Source of the DNA: Butyrivibrio sp.
GTDB lineage: Bacteria > Bacillota > Clostridia > Lachnospirales > Lachnospiraceae
NCBI GenBank assembly: GCA_022486625.1
Contig: JAKVKH010000037.1
Location: forward strand, 1 to 38,845
Length of the DNA: 38,845 nt
Reading direction: 5' to 3'
Within the stretch, counting starts at the first letter, position 1, and each line of letters opens with the position of its first letter. The position numbers and the translations under genes were made by a program. The notes beneath the pieces are model-generated. The model was not told the DNA's origin. It worked only from the letters and a program-made list of their open reading frames with translations, and did not search any database. This document shows, piece by piece, positions 1-8,992 of this stretch.

Positions 1-39
1 TGTTGGGCTCAGCAGATAAATGTTTGTGCGGCTGGAGAA

Positions 40-121
40 CTTGTTCAACGAGCCTTTAGGCTCCAATGTCGGTAATCACCCCTTATAGGGGTGGAACAAA
101 CCACCCGTTCAACGGGTGGTT
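40..121. mobile_element. Hairpin cluster, probable IS200/IS605-type element end
   Basis: Tight inverted repeats lie side by side: GAGCC/GGCTC at 50-63 with a TTTA loop, CACCCC/GGGGTG at 77-93 with a TTATA loop, and a perfect 10-bp-arm palindrome ACCACCCGTT-C-AACGGGTGGT at 100-120. A weaker one sits at 40-52. Subterminal hairpins are what single-strand transposases of the IS200/IS605 family recognise at element ends, and clostridial members have similar CACCCGTT/AACGGGTG hairpins as I remember them. No transposase reading frame is visible in the 199 bases before the next gene, so this is either the end of an element lying left of the window or a transposase-less relic. A transcription terminator for an upstream gene is an alternative for one hairpin, but no T-run follows any of them. 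Confidence 0.5.
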
Positions 122-162
122 ATGATTGTGCGATATATGAATCAATAATTTTCGAAATCATG

Positions 163-191
163 TTGCGCTGCCACCTCAGTTTTGCTACGAT
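163..191 (+). promoter_or_regulatory. Promoter for the hybrid kinase gene
   Basis: TTGCGC (163-168) and TACGAT (186-191) are separated by exactly 17 bases, a good sigma-A spacing. Transcription would begin near 198. That leaves about 60 bases of leader before the ribosome binding site at 246-254, which argues against translation starting at the GTG at 200. Confidence 0.5.
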
Positions 192-259
192 GAAAATAGG
201 TGATCAGTAATGTGTTCATCCTGTTTCAGCGCATGAATCCGGGCTGGGGGAAGGTGGCA

Positions 260-3091
260 GTGTTGGAGAAGAAATCAATCAGAACAATGATGTTTCTGCT
301 GATGTTCATACTATGTTTCTTTTCCTGCATGCCGGTTTCGGCAGCGGAACAGAACAGTGCTGCCAGAAAAACGGTGAAGGTAGGACTGTTTGATACGGAT
401 ACCGTACCGGAAGATGGTGCGGAAAATGCAACGGTTCTGTACGAAAAAGGCTATCTGCAGGCAGTTGCGGAGTATGCCGGCTGGAATTATGAGTATGTTT
501 CCGCGCCCTGGAACGATTGCCTGGAAATGCTCCAAGACGGAGAAATCGACATCCTTCTTGATGTATCGAAAACGGATGAACGGATGAAGTATTACAATTA
601 TTCCGGTGAAAGTATGGGCTCTGAAATGTGTTTCCTGTATGGACGCAAAGATACAAAGCTGGCATATGATGACTTTGCATCGTTTCAGGGGATTACGGTC
701 GGCTATGAGGAAGGAAGCACAATCATCGAAAAGGTGCGGATCCTTGGACAAAACGGAAATTTTACATTCCATGAGAAGACATATCGCAGCGGTAAGGAAA
801 TGTTTGCCGCACTCGATGCAGGGGAAGTGGATGCGGTTGCCCAGACAAGTCTTTATGATACACCGTCAGAACATGTGATCCTGGCCAAATGCAGTCAGGA
901 ACCGATCTATATTGCAACCAGCAGAAAACGTCCGGAACTGAAGCCGGAACTGGATGCTGCAATGACACAGCTGTTCAGTTACAATCCTGATTTTAATTCC
1001 AGTATGTATATGACTTATTTTGGCAGCAGGATATCCCAGGCAACCGGATACTCCAGAGAGGAACTGGAGTATCTGCAGAGCAGACCGGTGGTGGATGTTG
1101 TTTATGAAACGAACTGGGCTCCCTTTGAATATGAAGAGGCAGGAAGCGCAGGCGGCATTACGCCGGATGTGATCCGGGCGATCGGTAAAGAGACAGGGAT
1201 CACATTCCGTTTTGTTCTGACTTCGTCGACACAGGATGTTTATGGCAGGATGGGTGAGGCTTCCGGAGATCAGATTATGGCCGTAAGCTACAATTATATC
1301 TGGGCCAATCAGCATGACCTGTGGGTGACACAGCCTTATGTGTCAGGCTCTGTCATGCGCGTCACGCGGAATGCAAATGTAAATCCTGGAACCGTGGCAA
1401 TTGTGAAGGACGGGTATCTGGCCAGTGAAATCAGAAAAGAATATCCGCAGTTAAAGCCGGTGGAGTATCTTACATTTCAGGAGTGCATGGATGCGGTACT
1501 CAGGAGAAAGGCGGACTGCACATTCCTGAATTATTATCAGGCAAACTATTATCGGTCCATGGATGTGTACGAAAATTTCAGCTACAGACCGGTAGAAAAT
1601 ATTTCACAGAGCATAGCACTGGGAATTACCAAAACATCCAACCCTGTGCTGTTGGGAATTCTTTCAAAATCATTGCAGCGGCTGTCTGCCAATGATCTGC
1701 AGAGTATTCTGAGTGAAAATTCTGTAAAAGCAGAGACACTTTCGATGAGTAATCTGATTTATCATTATCCGGTACAGATAGCTGCAGCACTTGGCGTATT
1801 GGGTGTTCTGATTGGTATTTCCATTTTCCTGTACATTTCCGCAGCTGTCAGAAAACGTCAGAATCTGGTGTTGAAGACGGCAAAAAATGAGGCAGAACAG
1901 GCCAATCAGGCCAAATCCGAATTTCTGTCCCGTATGAGTCATGACATCCGGACACCGCTCAATGGAATTATCGGAATGACGCATATTGCAGGACTGCAGG
2001 AGAATCCGGAGACAACAAAGGATTGCCTGTCCAAAATCGACCGCTCTTCAAAATTCCTGCTGGGGCTGGTGAATGACATTCTGGATATGTCCAAGGCAGA
2101 GAGCGGGAAAATGGAACTGCATCCGGAACCGTATTACCTGGATGATTTCGATGAATATATCGAGGCGGTGATCAGACCCTTATGTAACAGTAAGAATCAG
2201 ACACTCGCATTTGAAATATCTCCGATCGAGCATGTGGTTCCGTTGCTGGATATACTGCGGATTAATCAGCTGTATTTCAATCTGCTGTCCAATGCGGTCA
2301 AATATACGCCGGAAGGCGGCAGAATCGTTGTGAAGGTAGAGGAGAGTCTTACTGCGGAAAATAAGGACAGAATTCATGCCACGATTACAGATAACGGCAT
2401 CGGGATGAGCGAGTCTTTCCAGAAGGTTCTGTTTGAACCTTTTACACAGGAAGGCAGAAATGACAGTTCAGAAATGCGGGGAAGCGGATTGGGACTGGCC
2501 ATTGTAAAGAAAATACTGGATACCATGGGTGGCAGTATTACCGTAAAGAGCAGTATAGGTAATGGTTCGGAATTCTCTTTTGTGATTGACTGTGATTACG
2601 TGAAAGGAGAGCGGGAGCGCGGATCAGGAGCCGGAAAGGAGGCAAATGATCTGGCGGTACTAAAAGGAAAGCATGTTCTTCTGTGCGAGGACCATCCGTT
2701 GAATCAGGAGATTGCAAAGGAACTCCTGGAGGAAAAGAAGATGATTGTCAGTCTGGCGGAAAACGGGCAGGAAGGGGTCAGACAATTCAGTGTTTCGACA
2801 GTTGACTATTATGATGTGATCCTGATGGATATCCGGATGCCTGTTCTGGATGGCTATGAAGCAGCGCGGCAGATCCGCGGTCTTGAACGTGCAGATGCCC
2901 GGACGGTACCGATTCTGGCAATGACTGCCGATGCTTATGCGGATGACATACAAAAGTGCCTGAATGCCGGAATGAACGGACATATTGCCAAACCGGTTGA
3001 TCCGGGAAAACTTTATCAGACAATTGCAGAAACAATTGCCGGAAGAGAGGCGGATAATCTGCAGTGCAGGAAGAATGCAGGAAACGGCTGA
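260..3091 (+). CDS. Hybrid sensor histidine kinase with tandem solute-binding domains
   Basis: Membrane sensor kinase of the BvgS/EvgS architecture. An N-terminal signal/anchor is followed by two bacterial extracellular solute-binding (family 3) domains at about residues 39-255 and 272-495, and a membrane segment near 508-530. Then come a HisKA domain with the phospho-acceptor His561 in [10 protein letters not shown], an HATPase with N-box Asn678 and DNGIGM at 711, and a C-terminal receiver domain with Asp857 in [12 protein letters not shown]. It should bind a small ligand, perhaps an amino acid, outside the cell and relay phosphate internally. The frame is open from a GTG at 200, but a GGGGGAAGG at 246-254 points to GTG 260 (or TTG 263), which also puts the signal peptide at the very N-terminus. 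The start codon is inferred. No separate DNA-binding response regulator follows; the next gene is an AraC-type regulator. 943 residues with this start. Confidence 0.9.
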   Translation: MLEKKSIRTMMFLLMFILCFFSCMPVSAAEQNSAARKTVKVGLFDTDTVPEDGAENATVLYEKGYLQAVAEYAGWNYEYVSAPWNDCLEMLQDGEIDILLDVSKTDERMKYYNYSGESMGSEMCFLYGRKDTKLAYDDFASFQGITVGYEEGSTIIEKVRILGQNGNFTFHEKTYRSGKEMFAALDAGEVDAVAQTSLYDTPSEHVILAKCSQEPIYIATSRKRPELKPELDAAMTQLFSYNPDFNSSMYMTYFGSRISQATGYSREELEYLQSRPVVDVVYETNWAPFEYEEAGSAGGITPDVIRAIGKETGITFRFVLTSSTQDVYGRMGEASGDQIMAVSYNYIWANQHDLWVTQPYVSGSVMRVTRNANVNPGTVAIVKDGYLASEIRKEYPQLKPVEYLTFQECMDAVLRRKADCTFLNYYQANYYRSMDVYENFSYRPVENISQSIALGITKTSNPVLLGILSKSLQRLSANDLQSILSENSVKAETLSMSNLIYHYPVQIAAALGVLGVLIGISIFLYISAAVRKRQNLVLKTAKNEAEQANQAKSEFLSRMSHDIRTPLNGIIGMTHIAGLQENPETTKDCLSKIDRSSKFLLGLVNDILDMSKAESGKMELHPEPYYLDDFDEYIEAVIRPLCNSKNQTLAFEISPIEHVVPLLDILRINQLYFNLLSNAVKYTPEGGRIVVKVEESLTAENKDRIHATITDNGIGMSESFQKVLFEPFTQEGRNDSSEMRGSGLGLAIVKKILDTMGGSITVKSSIGNGSEFSFVIDCDYVKGERERGSGAGKEANDLAVLKGKHVLLCEDHPLNQEIAKELLEEKKMIVSLAENGQEGVRQFSVSTVDYYDVILMDIRMPVLDGYEAARQIRGLERADARTVPILAMTADAYADDIQKCLNAGMNGHIAKPVDPGKLYQTIAETIAGREADNLQCRKNAGNG

Positions 3092-3246
3092 CATGGAAGA
3101 AAATAATCGTAAATATCAGATAAAAATATTAATTGAAAAAGAGATACAATACAGACGATATGATAACATCATGCTACAAAATTATGAGGGGCTGATACTT
3201 CAGGTTCGAAAAAAAGTAAAAATGAAATTACTGGAGGAAAGCCATA

Positions 3247-4032
3247 ATGGATGCTTTTGACACAAGGCATGTGCTACATTTTGAAAAAATGAAATCGGTA
3301 AGTCCGGAAATACTCAGAAATTATCATGCATTTCTTTCGGAGCAGGAAGAAACAACCATATTATGTAACAGTGTGCAGTATGAAATGGCGCTTCTGCATT
3401 GCGTGAGAGACGGGGATCTGGAAGAACTGGAAAAGAGAATGCCGGGGGCACCATGGCAGCTGCATTTCGGACACTTTTCCGACAACCAGTTTCGAAGAGA
3501 ACAATATCTGTATGTATCTGCAATTACGCTGGTGACACGATATGCGCTGATCGGGGGATTGCCTGCAATACAGGCATATACGCTTTGTGAAGTATATATG
3601 CAGAAAGCGGACAGCTGCAAGGATGCAGCAGAACTCTGGCATTATTTTAATATGGCGATTTTTGATTTTACCGGCAGGGTTCATGCGAACAAAAATAATT
3701 CTATCAACAGTTATCCGGTGCTGCTGAGCATTACCTATATTTCCAACCATATTTATGAAAAAATCACACTGAAAAGAGTAGCGGCACATTGTCAGGTGAC
3801 CGTACCATATCTGAGTGCATTGTTTAAAAAGGAAATGAACATTAATTTCAATGAGTATCTTTGTAAGGAAAAGATGAAGGTTGCAGCAACACTTCTGACA
3901 GAAAGTTCATTATCTGTGATGAAAATTTCCGAGATGCTGTCCTACAGCAGCAGTTCCTCTTTCGGAATGCACTTCCGTAAGGAATACGGGCTGACACCTT
4001 CCAGATATCGTTATATAGCCAAAACGAAATAA
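3247..4032 (+). CDS. AraC-family transcriptional regulator
   Basis: 261-residue DNA-binding regulator. The C-terminal part, about residues 165-257, is a typical AraC double helix-turn-helix: ITLKRVAAHCQVTVPYLSALFKK is the first unit and the second ends with FGMHFRKEYGLTPSRYR. The N-terminal 160 residues are helical and lack the cupin fold of classical AraC. They resemble the helical sensor half of many Lachnospiraceae AraC proteins, with ALIGGLPAIQAYTLCEVYMQ as the recognisable piece. GGAGG at 3233-3237 gives a good start at ATG 3247. It lies 155 bases after the hybrid kinase on the same strand, so it may share its transcript or its stimulus, but nothing in the sequence proves this. Target genes are unknown. 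Confidence 0.87.
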   Translation: MDAFDTRHVLHFEKMKSVSPEILRNYHAFLSEQEETTILCNSVQYEMALLHCVRDGDLEELEKRMPGAPWQLHFGHFSDNQFRREQYLYVSAITLVTRYALIGGLPAIQAYTLCEVYMQKADSCKDAAELWHYFNMAIFDFTGRVHANKNNSINSYPVLLSITYISNHIYEKITLKRVAAHCQVTVPYLSALFKKEMNINFNEYLCKEKMKVAATLLTESSLSVMKISEMLSYSSSSSFGMHFRKEYGLTPSRYRYIAKTK

Positions 4033-4053
4033 TGCAATCTTCATAAAAAGATG

Positions 4054-4094
4054 TATAATAAATAGACATGGGTGCAGAGGTACTCATGTCTATT
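4054..4094 (+). promoter_or_regulatory. -10 box followed by long leader hairpin
   Basis: A TATAAT at 4054-4059 (no good -35 visible) is followed at once by an inverted repeat: AATAGACATG at 4061-4070 pairs perfectly with CATGTCTATT at 4085-4094, extendable by about four weaker pairs. It lies between the AraC stop (4032) and the aminotransferase start (4159). With no T-run behind it, it is a poor terminator. It fits better as a 5' leader hairpin or an operator at the start site. Confidence 0.4.
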
Positions 4095-4158
4095 CAAGGT
4101 TATACAGGATATAATCCCGGCATGCAAAGACGTGCAGAAAAAGAAGGAATTGCAGGAA

Positions 4159-5457
4159 ATGAATTATATGTATGAGAGAGATTTCAGTGGAATAAAAAAA
4201 TTTGAATCCAAGGTCTGGTTGGCATCCCCGACCATGCACGGTCAGGAACTGGAGTACATGACAGAAGCATATCAGACGAACTGGATGTCAACAGTCGGTA
4301 AGAACCTGGATATCATTGAACAGCAGATGGCAGAGAAGATGCAGGTGAAATATGCAGTAGCGCTTTCCAGCGGAACGGCAGCACTGCATCTGGCATTCCG
4401 GCTTGCAGGTGAAGCGCTCTATGGTCAGCATGCGGCGAACAGAGGGGCACTGACAGGGCATAAGGTGTTCTGCTCGGATATGACTTTTGATGCATCGGTG
4501 AACCCCGTTGCCTATGAAGGCGGCGAAGCTGTCTTTATCGACACGGAATATGATACGTGGAACATGGATCCGGTCGCACTGGAAAGGGCATTTGAAATTT
4601 ATCCCGAGGTAAAGCTGGTCGTGGTTGCACATTTGTACGGAACACCGGCGAAGATGGATGAAATTCTGAAGGTCTGCAGAGCGCATGGCGCGCTTCTGGT
4701 GGAAGATGCTGCAGAATCGGCAGGAGCTACCTATAAAGGCAAGGCGACCGGTTCTTTTGGTGACTATAATTGCATCAGCTTTAACGGAAATAAGATTATC
4801 ACAGGCAGCGCCGGAGGCATGTTCCTGACGGATTCGAAGGAGGATGCACACAAGGTACGTAAGTGGAGTACACAGGCACGTGAAAATGCGCCCTGGTATC
4901 AGCATGAGGAACTGGGCTACAACTACCGCATGAGCAATGTCATTGCAGGCGTTGTCCGCGGACAGATTCCATGGCTGGAAGAACATATCGCACAGAAGCG
5001 TGCAATCTACGAGCGGTATAAGGCAGGTTTTAAAGACCTCCCGGTACAGGTAAATCCCTATGATGAAAAGAACAGTGTGCCGAATTTCTGGCTCAGCTGC
5101 ATGATCATCGACCAAAATGCCATGAGCAGGCAGGTACGAGGGGAACAGGATGTCCTTTTTATCCCCGAAGAGGGAAAGAGCTGCCCGACGGAAATTCTGG
5201 AAGCTATTATGAAGTTCAATGCAGAGGGAAGACCGATCTGGAAACCGATGCATATGCAGCCGGTTTACAGAATGAATGCTTTCATTTCGGCAGACGGTAA
5301 CGGAAGAGCCAGAAGCAATGCCTATATTAATGAAGGCAGGATCACGGATGTCGGAATGGATATCTTTGCCAGAGGGCTTTGTCTGCCGTCCGATAATAAG
5401 ATGACACCACAGCAGCAGGATAGCATAATAGAGATCATTCATCGCTGTTTCAGGTAA
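4159..5457 (+). CDS. DegT/DnrJ/EryC1/StrS-family aminotransferase
   Basis: PLP-dependent sugar aminotransferase, 432 residues. Such enzymes usually transfer an amino group from glutamate to a keto-sugar nucleotide during synthesis of surface glycans or modified sugars. Family marks are TNWMSTVGKNLDIIEQ near the start, ALSSGTAALHLAFRLAGE (cofactor pocket), VEDAAESAGATYKG, and SFNGNKIITGSAGGM, where Lys212 should form the Schiff base with PLP. The C-terminal GLCLPSDNKMT block is also typical. The frame stays open back to GTG 4072, but that codon lies inside the leader hairpin. ATG 4159, with AAGGA about 10 bases upstream, fits better; ATG 4168 is also possible. Relatives are normally inside capsule or exopolysaccharide clusters beside a sugar transferase, whereas this copy stands alone, so its substrate cannot be inferred. 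Confidence 0.88.
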   Translation: MNYMYERDFSGIKKFESKVWLASPTMHGQELEYMTEAYQTNWMSTVGKNLDIIEQQMAEKMQVKYAVALSSGTAALHLAFRLAGEALYGQHAANRGALTGHKVFCSDMTFDASVNPVAYEGGEAVFIDTEYDTWNMDPVALERAFEIYPEVKLVVVAHLYGTPAKMDEILKVCRAHGALLVEDAAESAGATYKGKATGSFGDYNCISFNGNKIITGSAGGMFLTDSKEDAHKVRKWSTQARENAPWYQHEELGYNYRMSNVIAGVVRGQIPWLEEHIAQKRAIYERYKAGFKDLPVQVNPYDEKNSVPNFWLSCMIIDQNAMSRQVRGEQDVLFIPEEGKSCPTEILEAIMKFNAEGRPIWKPMHMQPVYRMNAFISADGNGRARSNAYINEGRITDVGMDIFARGLCLPSDNKMTPQQQDSIIEIIHRCFR

Positions 5458-5647
5458 ATCATATATGTTATGTAAAGCCAATCATTAAATTTTAGTGAAA
5501 AAGCCCTGTATACATGAATTCACGATTGACTTTCATTGCAGATTATGAAAAAATATAAATGAATGCGCTGCAGATCCTTTTCGTAAATCAGCAGGCATGA
5601 TATGTGGAAAGTTTATGGGAACAAAAGAAAGAGAGGATAAATGTAAT

Positions 5648-7252
5648 ATGGCAAATGTTGATTTAACACAGTATGGTATTACTGGAACTACAGAAATTGT
5701 GCATAATCCTTCTTATGAAGATCTGTACAAGGAAGAAATGGATCCGAGCCTTGAAGGCTATGAAAAGGGTCAGGAAAGTGACCTTGGCGCTGTCAATGTT
5801 ATGACAGGTGTATACACAGGTCGTTCTCCTAAAGATAAGTTCATCGTTATGGATGAGAATTCCAAGAACACTGTATGGTGGACATCCGATGAATACAAGA
5901 ATGATAATCATCCTGCTTCTGAAAAGGCATGGGCTGCAGTAAAGGAAATCGCCAAGAAAGAGCTTTCAAACAAGAAGCTGTATGTTGTAGATGCATTCTG
6001 CGGCGCAAACGCAGATACAAGAATGGCAGTCCGTTTCATCGTTGAGGTTGCATGGCAGGCTCATTTCGTTGAAAACATGTTCATTAAGCCTTCAGCTGAA
6101 GAACTGAAGAACTTCAAGCCTGATTTCGTTGTTTACAACGCATCCAAGGCAAAGGTTGAGAATTACAAGGAGCTGGGTCTTAATTCTGAGACAGCAGTTC
6201 TGTTCAATATTTCAAGTCGTGAGCAGGTTATTGTAAATACATGGTACGGCGGAGAAATGAAGAAGGGTATGTTCTCCATGATGAACTACTATCTGCCGCT
6301 GAAGGGCATCGCTTCCATGCACTGCTCTGCAAACACAGATATGGATGGCAAGAACACAGCGATCTTCTTTGGTCTGTCAGGAACAGGTAAGACCACACTG
6401 TCTACAGATCCCAAGCGTCTGCTGATCGGTGATGATGAACACGGCTGGGATGATAACGGCGTATTCAACTTCGAAGGTGGCTGCTACGCAAAGGTTATCG
6501 ACCTTGATAAGGATTCTGAGCCTGATATCTACAATGCAATCAGACGTGACGCTCTTCTTGAGAACGTTACTGTTGATAAGAACGGCAAGATTGATTTCAC
6601 AGATAAGAGCGTAACAGAGAATACACGTGTATCTTATCCGATTGATCACATCAAGAATATCGTTCGCCCGATTTCTTCCGCTCCGGCTGCAAAGGATGTA
6701 ATCTTCCTGTCAGCAGATGCATTCGGTGTACTGCCGCCTGTATCCATTCTGACACCTGAGCAGACAAAGTACTATTTCCTGTCCGGTTTCACAGCTAAGC
6801 TGGCTGGTACAGAGCGTGGTATTACAGAGCCTACACCTACATTCTCAGCTTGCTTTGGTCAGGCATTCCTGGAACTGCATCCTACAAAGTATGCAGAAGA
6901 GCTGGTTAAGAAGATGGAAAAGAACGGCGCTAAGGCATATCTTGTAAACACAGGCTGGAATGGTACTGGAAAACGTATCTCCATTCGTGATACACGTGGT
7001 ATCATCGATGCAATCCTGAACGGATCCATCGATAAGGCTCCGACAAAGAAGATTCCGCACTTCGATTTCGAAGTACCGACAGAACTTCCGGGAGTTGATT
7101 CCAAGATTCTTGATCCTCGTGATACATATGCTGATGCTTCCGAATGGGAGAAGAAAGCACAGGATCTTGCAGCACGTTTCGTAAAGAACTTCGCAAAGTA
7201 TGAAGGCAATGATGCCGGTAAAACACTTGTTGCAGCCGGACCGAAAGCCTGA
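5648..7252 (+). CDS. pckA: Phosphoenolpyruvate carboxykinase (ATP)
   Basis: Cytosolic enzyme interconverting oxaloacetate plus ATP with phosphoenolpyruvate, CO2 and ADP. In rumen and gut anaerobes it often runs in the CO2-fixing direction. The 534-residue length is normal for the ATP form. Visible motifs are [12 protein letters not shown], the P-loop [11 protein letters not shown] with Lys248, the metal-binding [22 protein letters not shown] segment, and the RISIRDTR block near the C-terminus. The frame is open from 5597, but GAGAGG at 5631-5636 and homology favour ATG 5648. Codon choice (many AAG, GAA, CTG, GTT) differs from neighbouring genes and suggests high expression. The 190 bases before it hold no clear promoter: TTGACT at 5526 is badly spaced from TATAAA at 5554. 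Confidence 0.97.
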   Translation: MANVDLTQYGITGTTEIVHNPSYEDLYKEEMDPSLEGYEKGQESDLGAVNVMTGVYTGRSPKDKFIVMDENSKNTVWWTSDEYKNDNHPASEKAWAAVKEIAKKELSNKKLYVVDAFCGANADTRMAVRFIVEVAWQAHFVENMFIKPSAEELKNFKPDFVVYNASKAKVENYKELGLNSETAVLFNISSREQVIVNTWYGGEMKKGMFSMMNYYLPLKGIASMHCSANTDMDGKNTAIFFGLSGTGKTTLSTDPKRLLIGDDEHGWDDNGVFNFEGGCYAKVIDLDKDSEPDIYNAIRRDALLENVTVDKNGKIDFTDKSVTENTRVSYPIDHIKNIVRPISSAPAAKDVIFLSADAFGVLPPVSILTPEQTKYYFLSGFTAKLAGTERGITEPTPTFSACFGQAFLELHPTKYAEELVKKMEKNGAKAYLVNTGWNGTGKRISIRDTRGIIDAILNGSIDKAPTKKIPHFDFEVPTELPGVDSKILDPRDTYADASEWEKKAQDLAARFVKNFAKYEGNDAGKTLVAAGPKA

Positions 7253-7273
7253 AGCTGATTAATTGTAAATGAA

Positions 7274-7357
7274 CTGCCACCGGGCAGAGATGCATAAGCG
7301 TCTGATTGTATGTCGTTAGGTCATAGAAGACATACTTTCAGGCGCTTTGTTTTTTTA
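7274..7357 (+). promoter_or_regulatory. Hairpin plus terminator; candidate guanidine riboswitch
   Basis: A small hairpin, CTGCC/GGCAG (7274-7287) with loop ACCG, is followed by a long stem: AAGCGTCTGA (7296-7305) and GTATGTC (7308-7314) pair with GACATAC (7329-7335) and TCAGGCGCTT (7338-7347). A T-run at 7350-7356 then follows. It is at least the pckA terminator. Because the next gene, only 29 bases on, is a guanidinium exporter, it may also be a transcription-controlling guanidine riboswitch. The loop ACC (7279-7281) can pair with GGT (7319-7321) in the terminator loop, a possible kissing contact that would compete with termination. I do not see class I or class III consensus. Class IV is possible but I cannot match its consensus from memory. 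Confidence 0.5.
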
Positions 7358-7385
7358 ATATAAAAATGAGCTGGAGGAGTAAAAA

Positions 7386-7703
7386 ATGGCATGGTTTAAT
7401 CTGTTTATTGCAGGGATTTTTGAAGTGGTCTGGTCTACGGCACTGAAATATTCAAATGGTTTTACAAAACCGGTCGCATCGGTGATTACGCTTGCAGGTA
7501 TGGTGGCCAGTTTCCTGTTCCTGGCACAGGCAACGAAGGTACTGCCCATGGGGACAGCATATGCGATCTGGACAGGAATTGGAGCAGTCGGGGCAATTAT
7601 TGCCGGTATTATTCTGTTTCATGAGCCTGTCAGTACAATGCGTTTTGTTTTTTTGGCCTGTATTCTGGTCGGTATCATCGGGCTGAAGGTGACAGCAGCA
7701 TAA
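7386..7703 (+). CDS. gdx: Guanidinium exporter, SMR family
   Basis: 105-residue, four-helix small multidrug resistance protein that exports guanidinium in exchange for protons as an antiparallel dimer. It carries the essential glutamate, Glu13, in AGIFEVVW. The segments ALKYSNGFT and GTAYAIWTGIGA are those of the Gdx/SugE branch rather than EmrE-type drug exporters. It looks very close to the characterised clostridial Gdx-Clo as I remember that sequence. GGAGGAG sits just upstream of ATG 7386. It follows the hairpin/terminator element at 7274-7357 and may be switched on by guanidine through it. The next gene is convergent, so gdx is probably monocistronic or a read-through product of pckA. 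Confidence 0.92.
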   Translation: MAWFNLFIAGIFEVVWSTALKYSNGFTKPVASVITLAGMVASFLFLAQATKVLPMGTAYAIWTGIGAVGAIIAGIILFHEPVSTMRFVFLACILVGIIGLKVTAA

Positions 7704-7723
7704 AATAAAGTGCGGATGTTGTA

Positions 7724-8992
7724 TCACGCAGTCTTTTTCAAAGGAGCGATGACCTGAATATGTTCGGTTCTGACAGACATCCGGAAGAGTATGAGTCCGA
7801 TAATGAAAGTGACGGAAATTGCACCGACACCGTAATTGACATTGCCTGTCAGCTGGGAAACGAGGCTGACAATCATGGTGCCCATAAAGGAAGCACCCTT
7901 TCCGCAGATATCCATGATGCCAAAATATTCACCTGATTTTTCCGGCGGAATGATTCTGGCAAAATAGGATCTTGAAAGTGCCTGTATACCGCCCTGAAAG
8001 AGACCGACCGTAATTGCCAGAATCCAGAACTGATATTGATCATGCAGTGTTGCCCCATAAAGTGCAATGCAAAAGTATGCGATGATGCAGATACTGATCA
8101 GTGTAGAGGATGAGATATGTCTGGCAAGACGGCCGATCAGAATACAGCTCGGAAATGCAACGAACTGTGTGACGAGGAGCGCAATGAGCAGTCCTGTGGA
8201 ATCCAGTTCCAGTGCAGAACCATAGGCAGTTGCCATTTCAATGATGGTATAGACACCGTCAATATAGAAAAAGAATGCCAGAAGGAACAGATATATGTGC
8301 CGGTCTTTGGAAATGTCCCGAAGAGAGCCGGCAAGACCGGTAATTGTGGTATGAAGCTGAATGCATTCTTTTTCCTGATAATGCTTCTGTTGATAGGATC
8401 TGATCAGCGGCAGGGACACGGTACCCCACCACAGGCCGGTGATGACAAAAGCAAATGCCAGTGCATTCAGATGGGAAAGACCGATTCTTCCTGAGAACAG
8501 AACCAGAAGAAGTGAAATGATAAAGGGAATGCAGCTGCCGATATAACCCCAGGCGTAACCACTTGAGGAAATGCTGTCCATTCTGCTGTCATCGGTAATA
8601 TCCGGCAGCATGGAGTCATAGATGATCAGACTCAGTGAATAGCAGATGCGGGCTGCAATATAAATGAGAAGAAAGAACAGCCACTGACGGATAAAGCCCA
8701 TAACCATACATCCGGTGCAGCCCAGAAGAATACTGAGTGTGAACAGCTTCTTTTTCATCCCTTTAAAATCAGACAGGGTGCCGATCAGCGGACCGGTGAA
8801 TGCAACAATCAGTGTAGCAATGGATGCAGCGTAGCCCCAGAAAGCAAGGTAAGAAACAGAACTGATACCTGCATTTGCTGCAAGAGCATTAAAAAAGAGC
8901 GGAATCATGGTAGATACCATCATGGTAAAGGCGGAATTGGCGACATCATACAGCACCCATCTGCGTTCCTGACCGGTAAGTTTTTCATTCAT
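7724..8992 (-). CDS. MFS transporter, Atg22/UMF1-like
   Basis: 422-residue membrane protein with about 12 hydrophobic segments. The N-terminal RRWVLYDVANSAFTMMVSTMIP and the cytoplasmic loop GTLSDFKGMKKK identify the Atg22-like (UMF1) branch of the major facilitator superfamily. Bacterial members are common beside lipases and stress genes, but their substrate is not established. Its ATG overlaps the TGA of the upstream phospholipase-like gene by four bases (ATGA), so the two are almost certainly one transcript and translationally coupled. It ends 20 bases from the convergent gdx gene with no clear terminator between them. Confidence 0.87.
   Translation of the reverse strand: MNEKLTGQERRWVLYDVANSAFTMMVSTMIPLFFNALAANAGISSVSYLAFWGYAASIATLIVAFTGPLIGTLSDFKGMKKKLFTLSILLGCTGCMVMGFIRQWLFFLLIYIAARICYSLSLIIYDSMLPDITDDSRMDSISSSGYAWGYIGSCIPFIISLLLVLFSGRIGLSHLNALAFAFVITGLWWGTVSLPLIRSYQQKHYQEKECIQLHTTITGLAGSLRDISKDRHIYLFLLAFFFYIDGVYTIIEMATAYGSALELDSTGLLIALLVTQFVAFPSCILIGRLARHISSSTLISICIIAYFCIALYGATLHDQYQFWILAITVGLFQGGIQALSRSYFARIIPPEKSGEYFGIMDICGKGASFMGTMIVSLVSQLTGNVNYGVGAISVTFIIGLILFRMSVRTEHIQVIAPLKKTA

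Noticed and set aside
4288..5481. 397-residue open frame on the minus strand across the aminotransferase gene
   Set aside because: It is fully antisense to a well-conserved enzyme, has no recognisable domain and no ribosome site.
5526..5559. pckA promoter TTGACT ... TATAAA
   Set aside because: The spacing is 22 bases, too long for a normal sigma-A promoter, and no better -10 box lies nearer.
7704..7740. Terminator between gdx and the MFS gene
   Set aside because: Only a four- to five-bp TGCG/CGCA stem is possible with mismatches beyond it; too weak to call.
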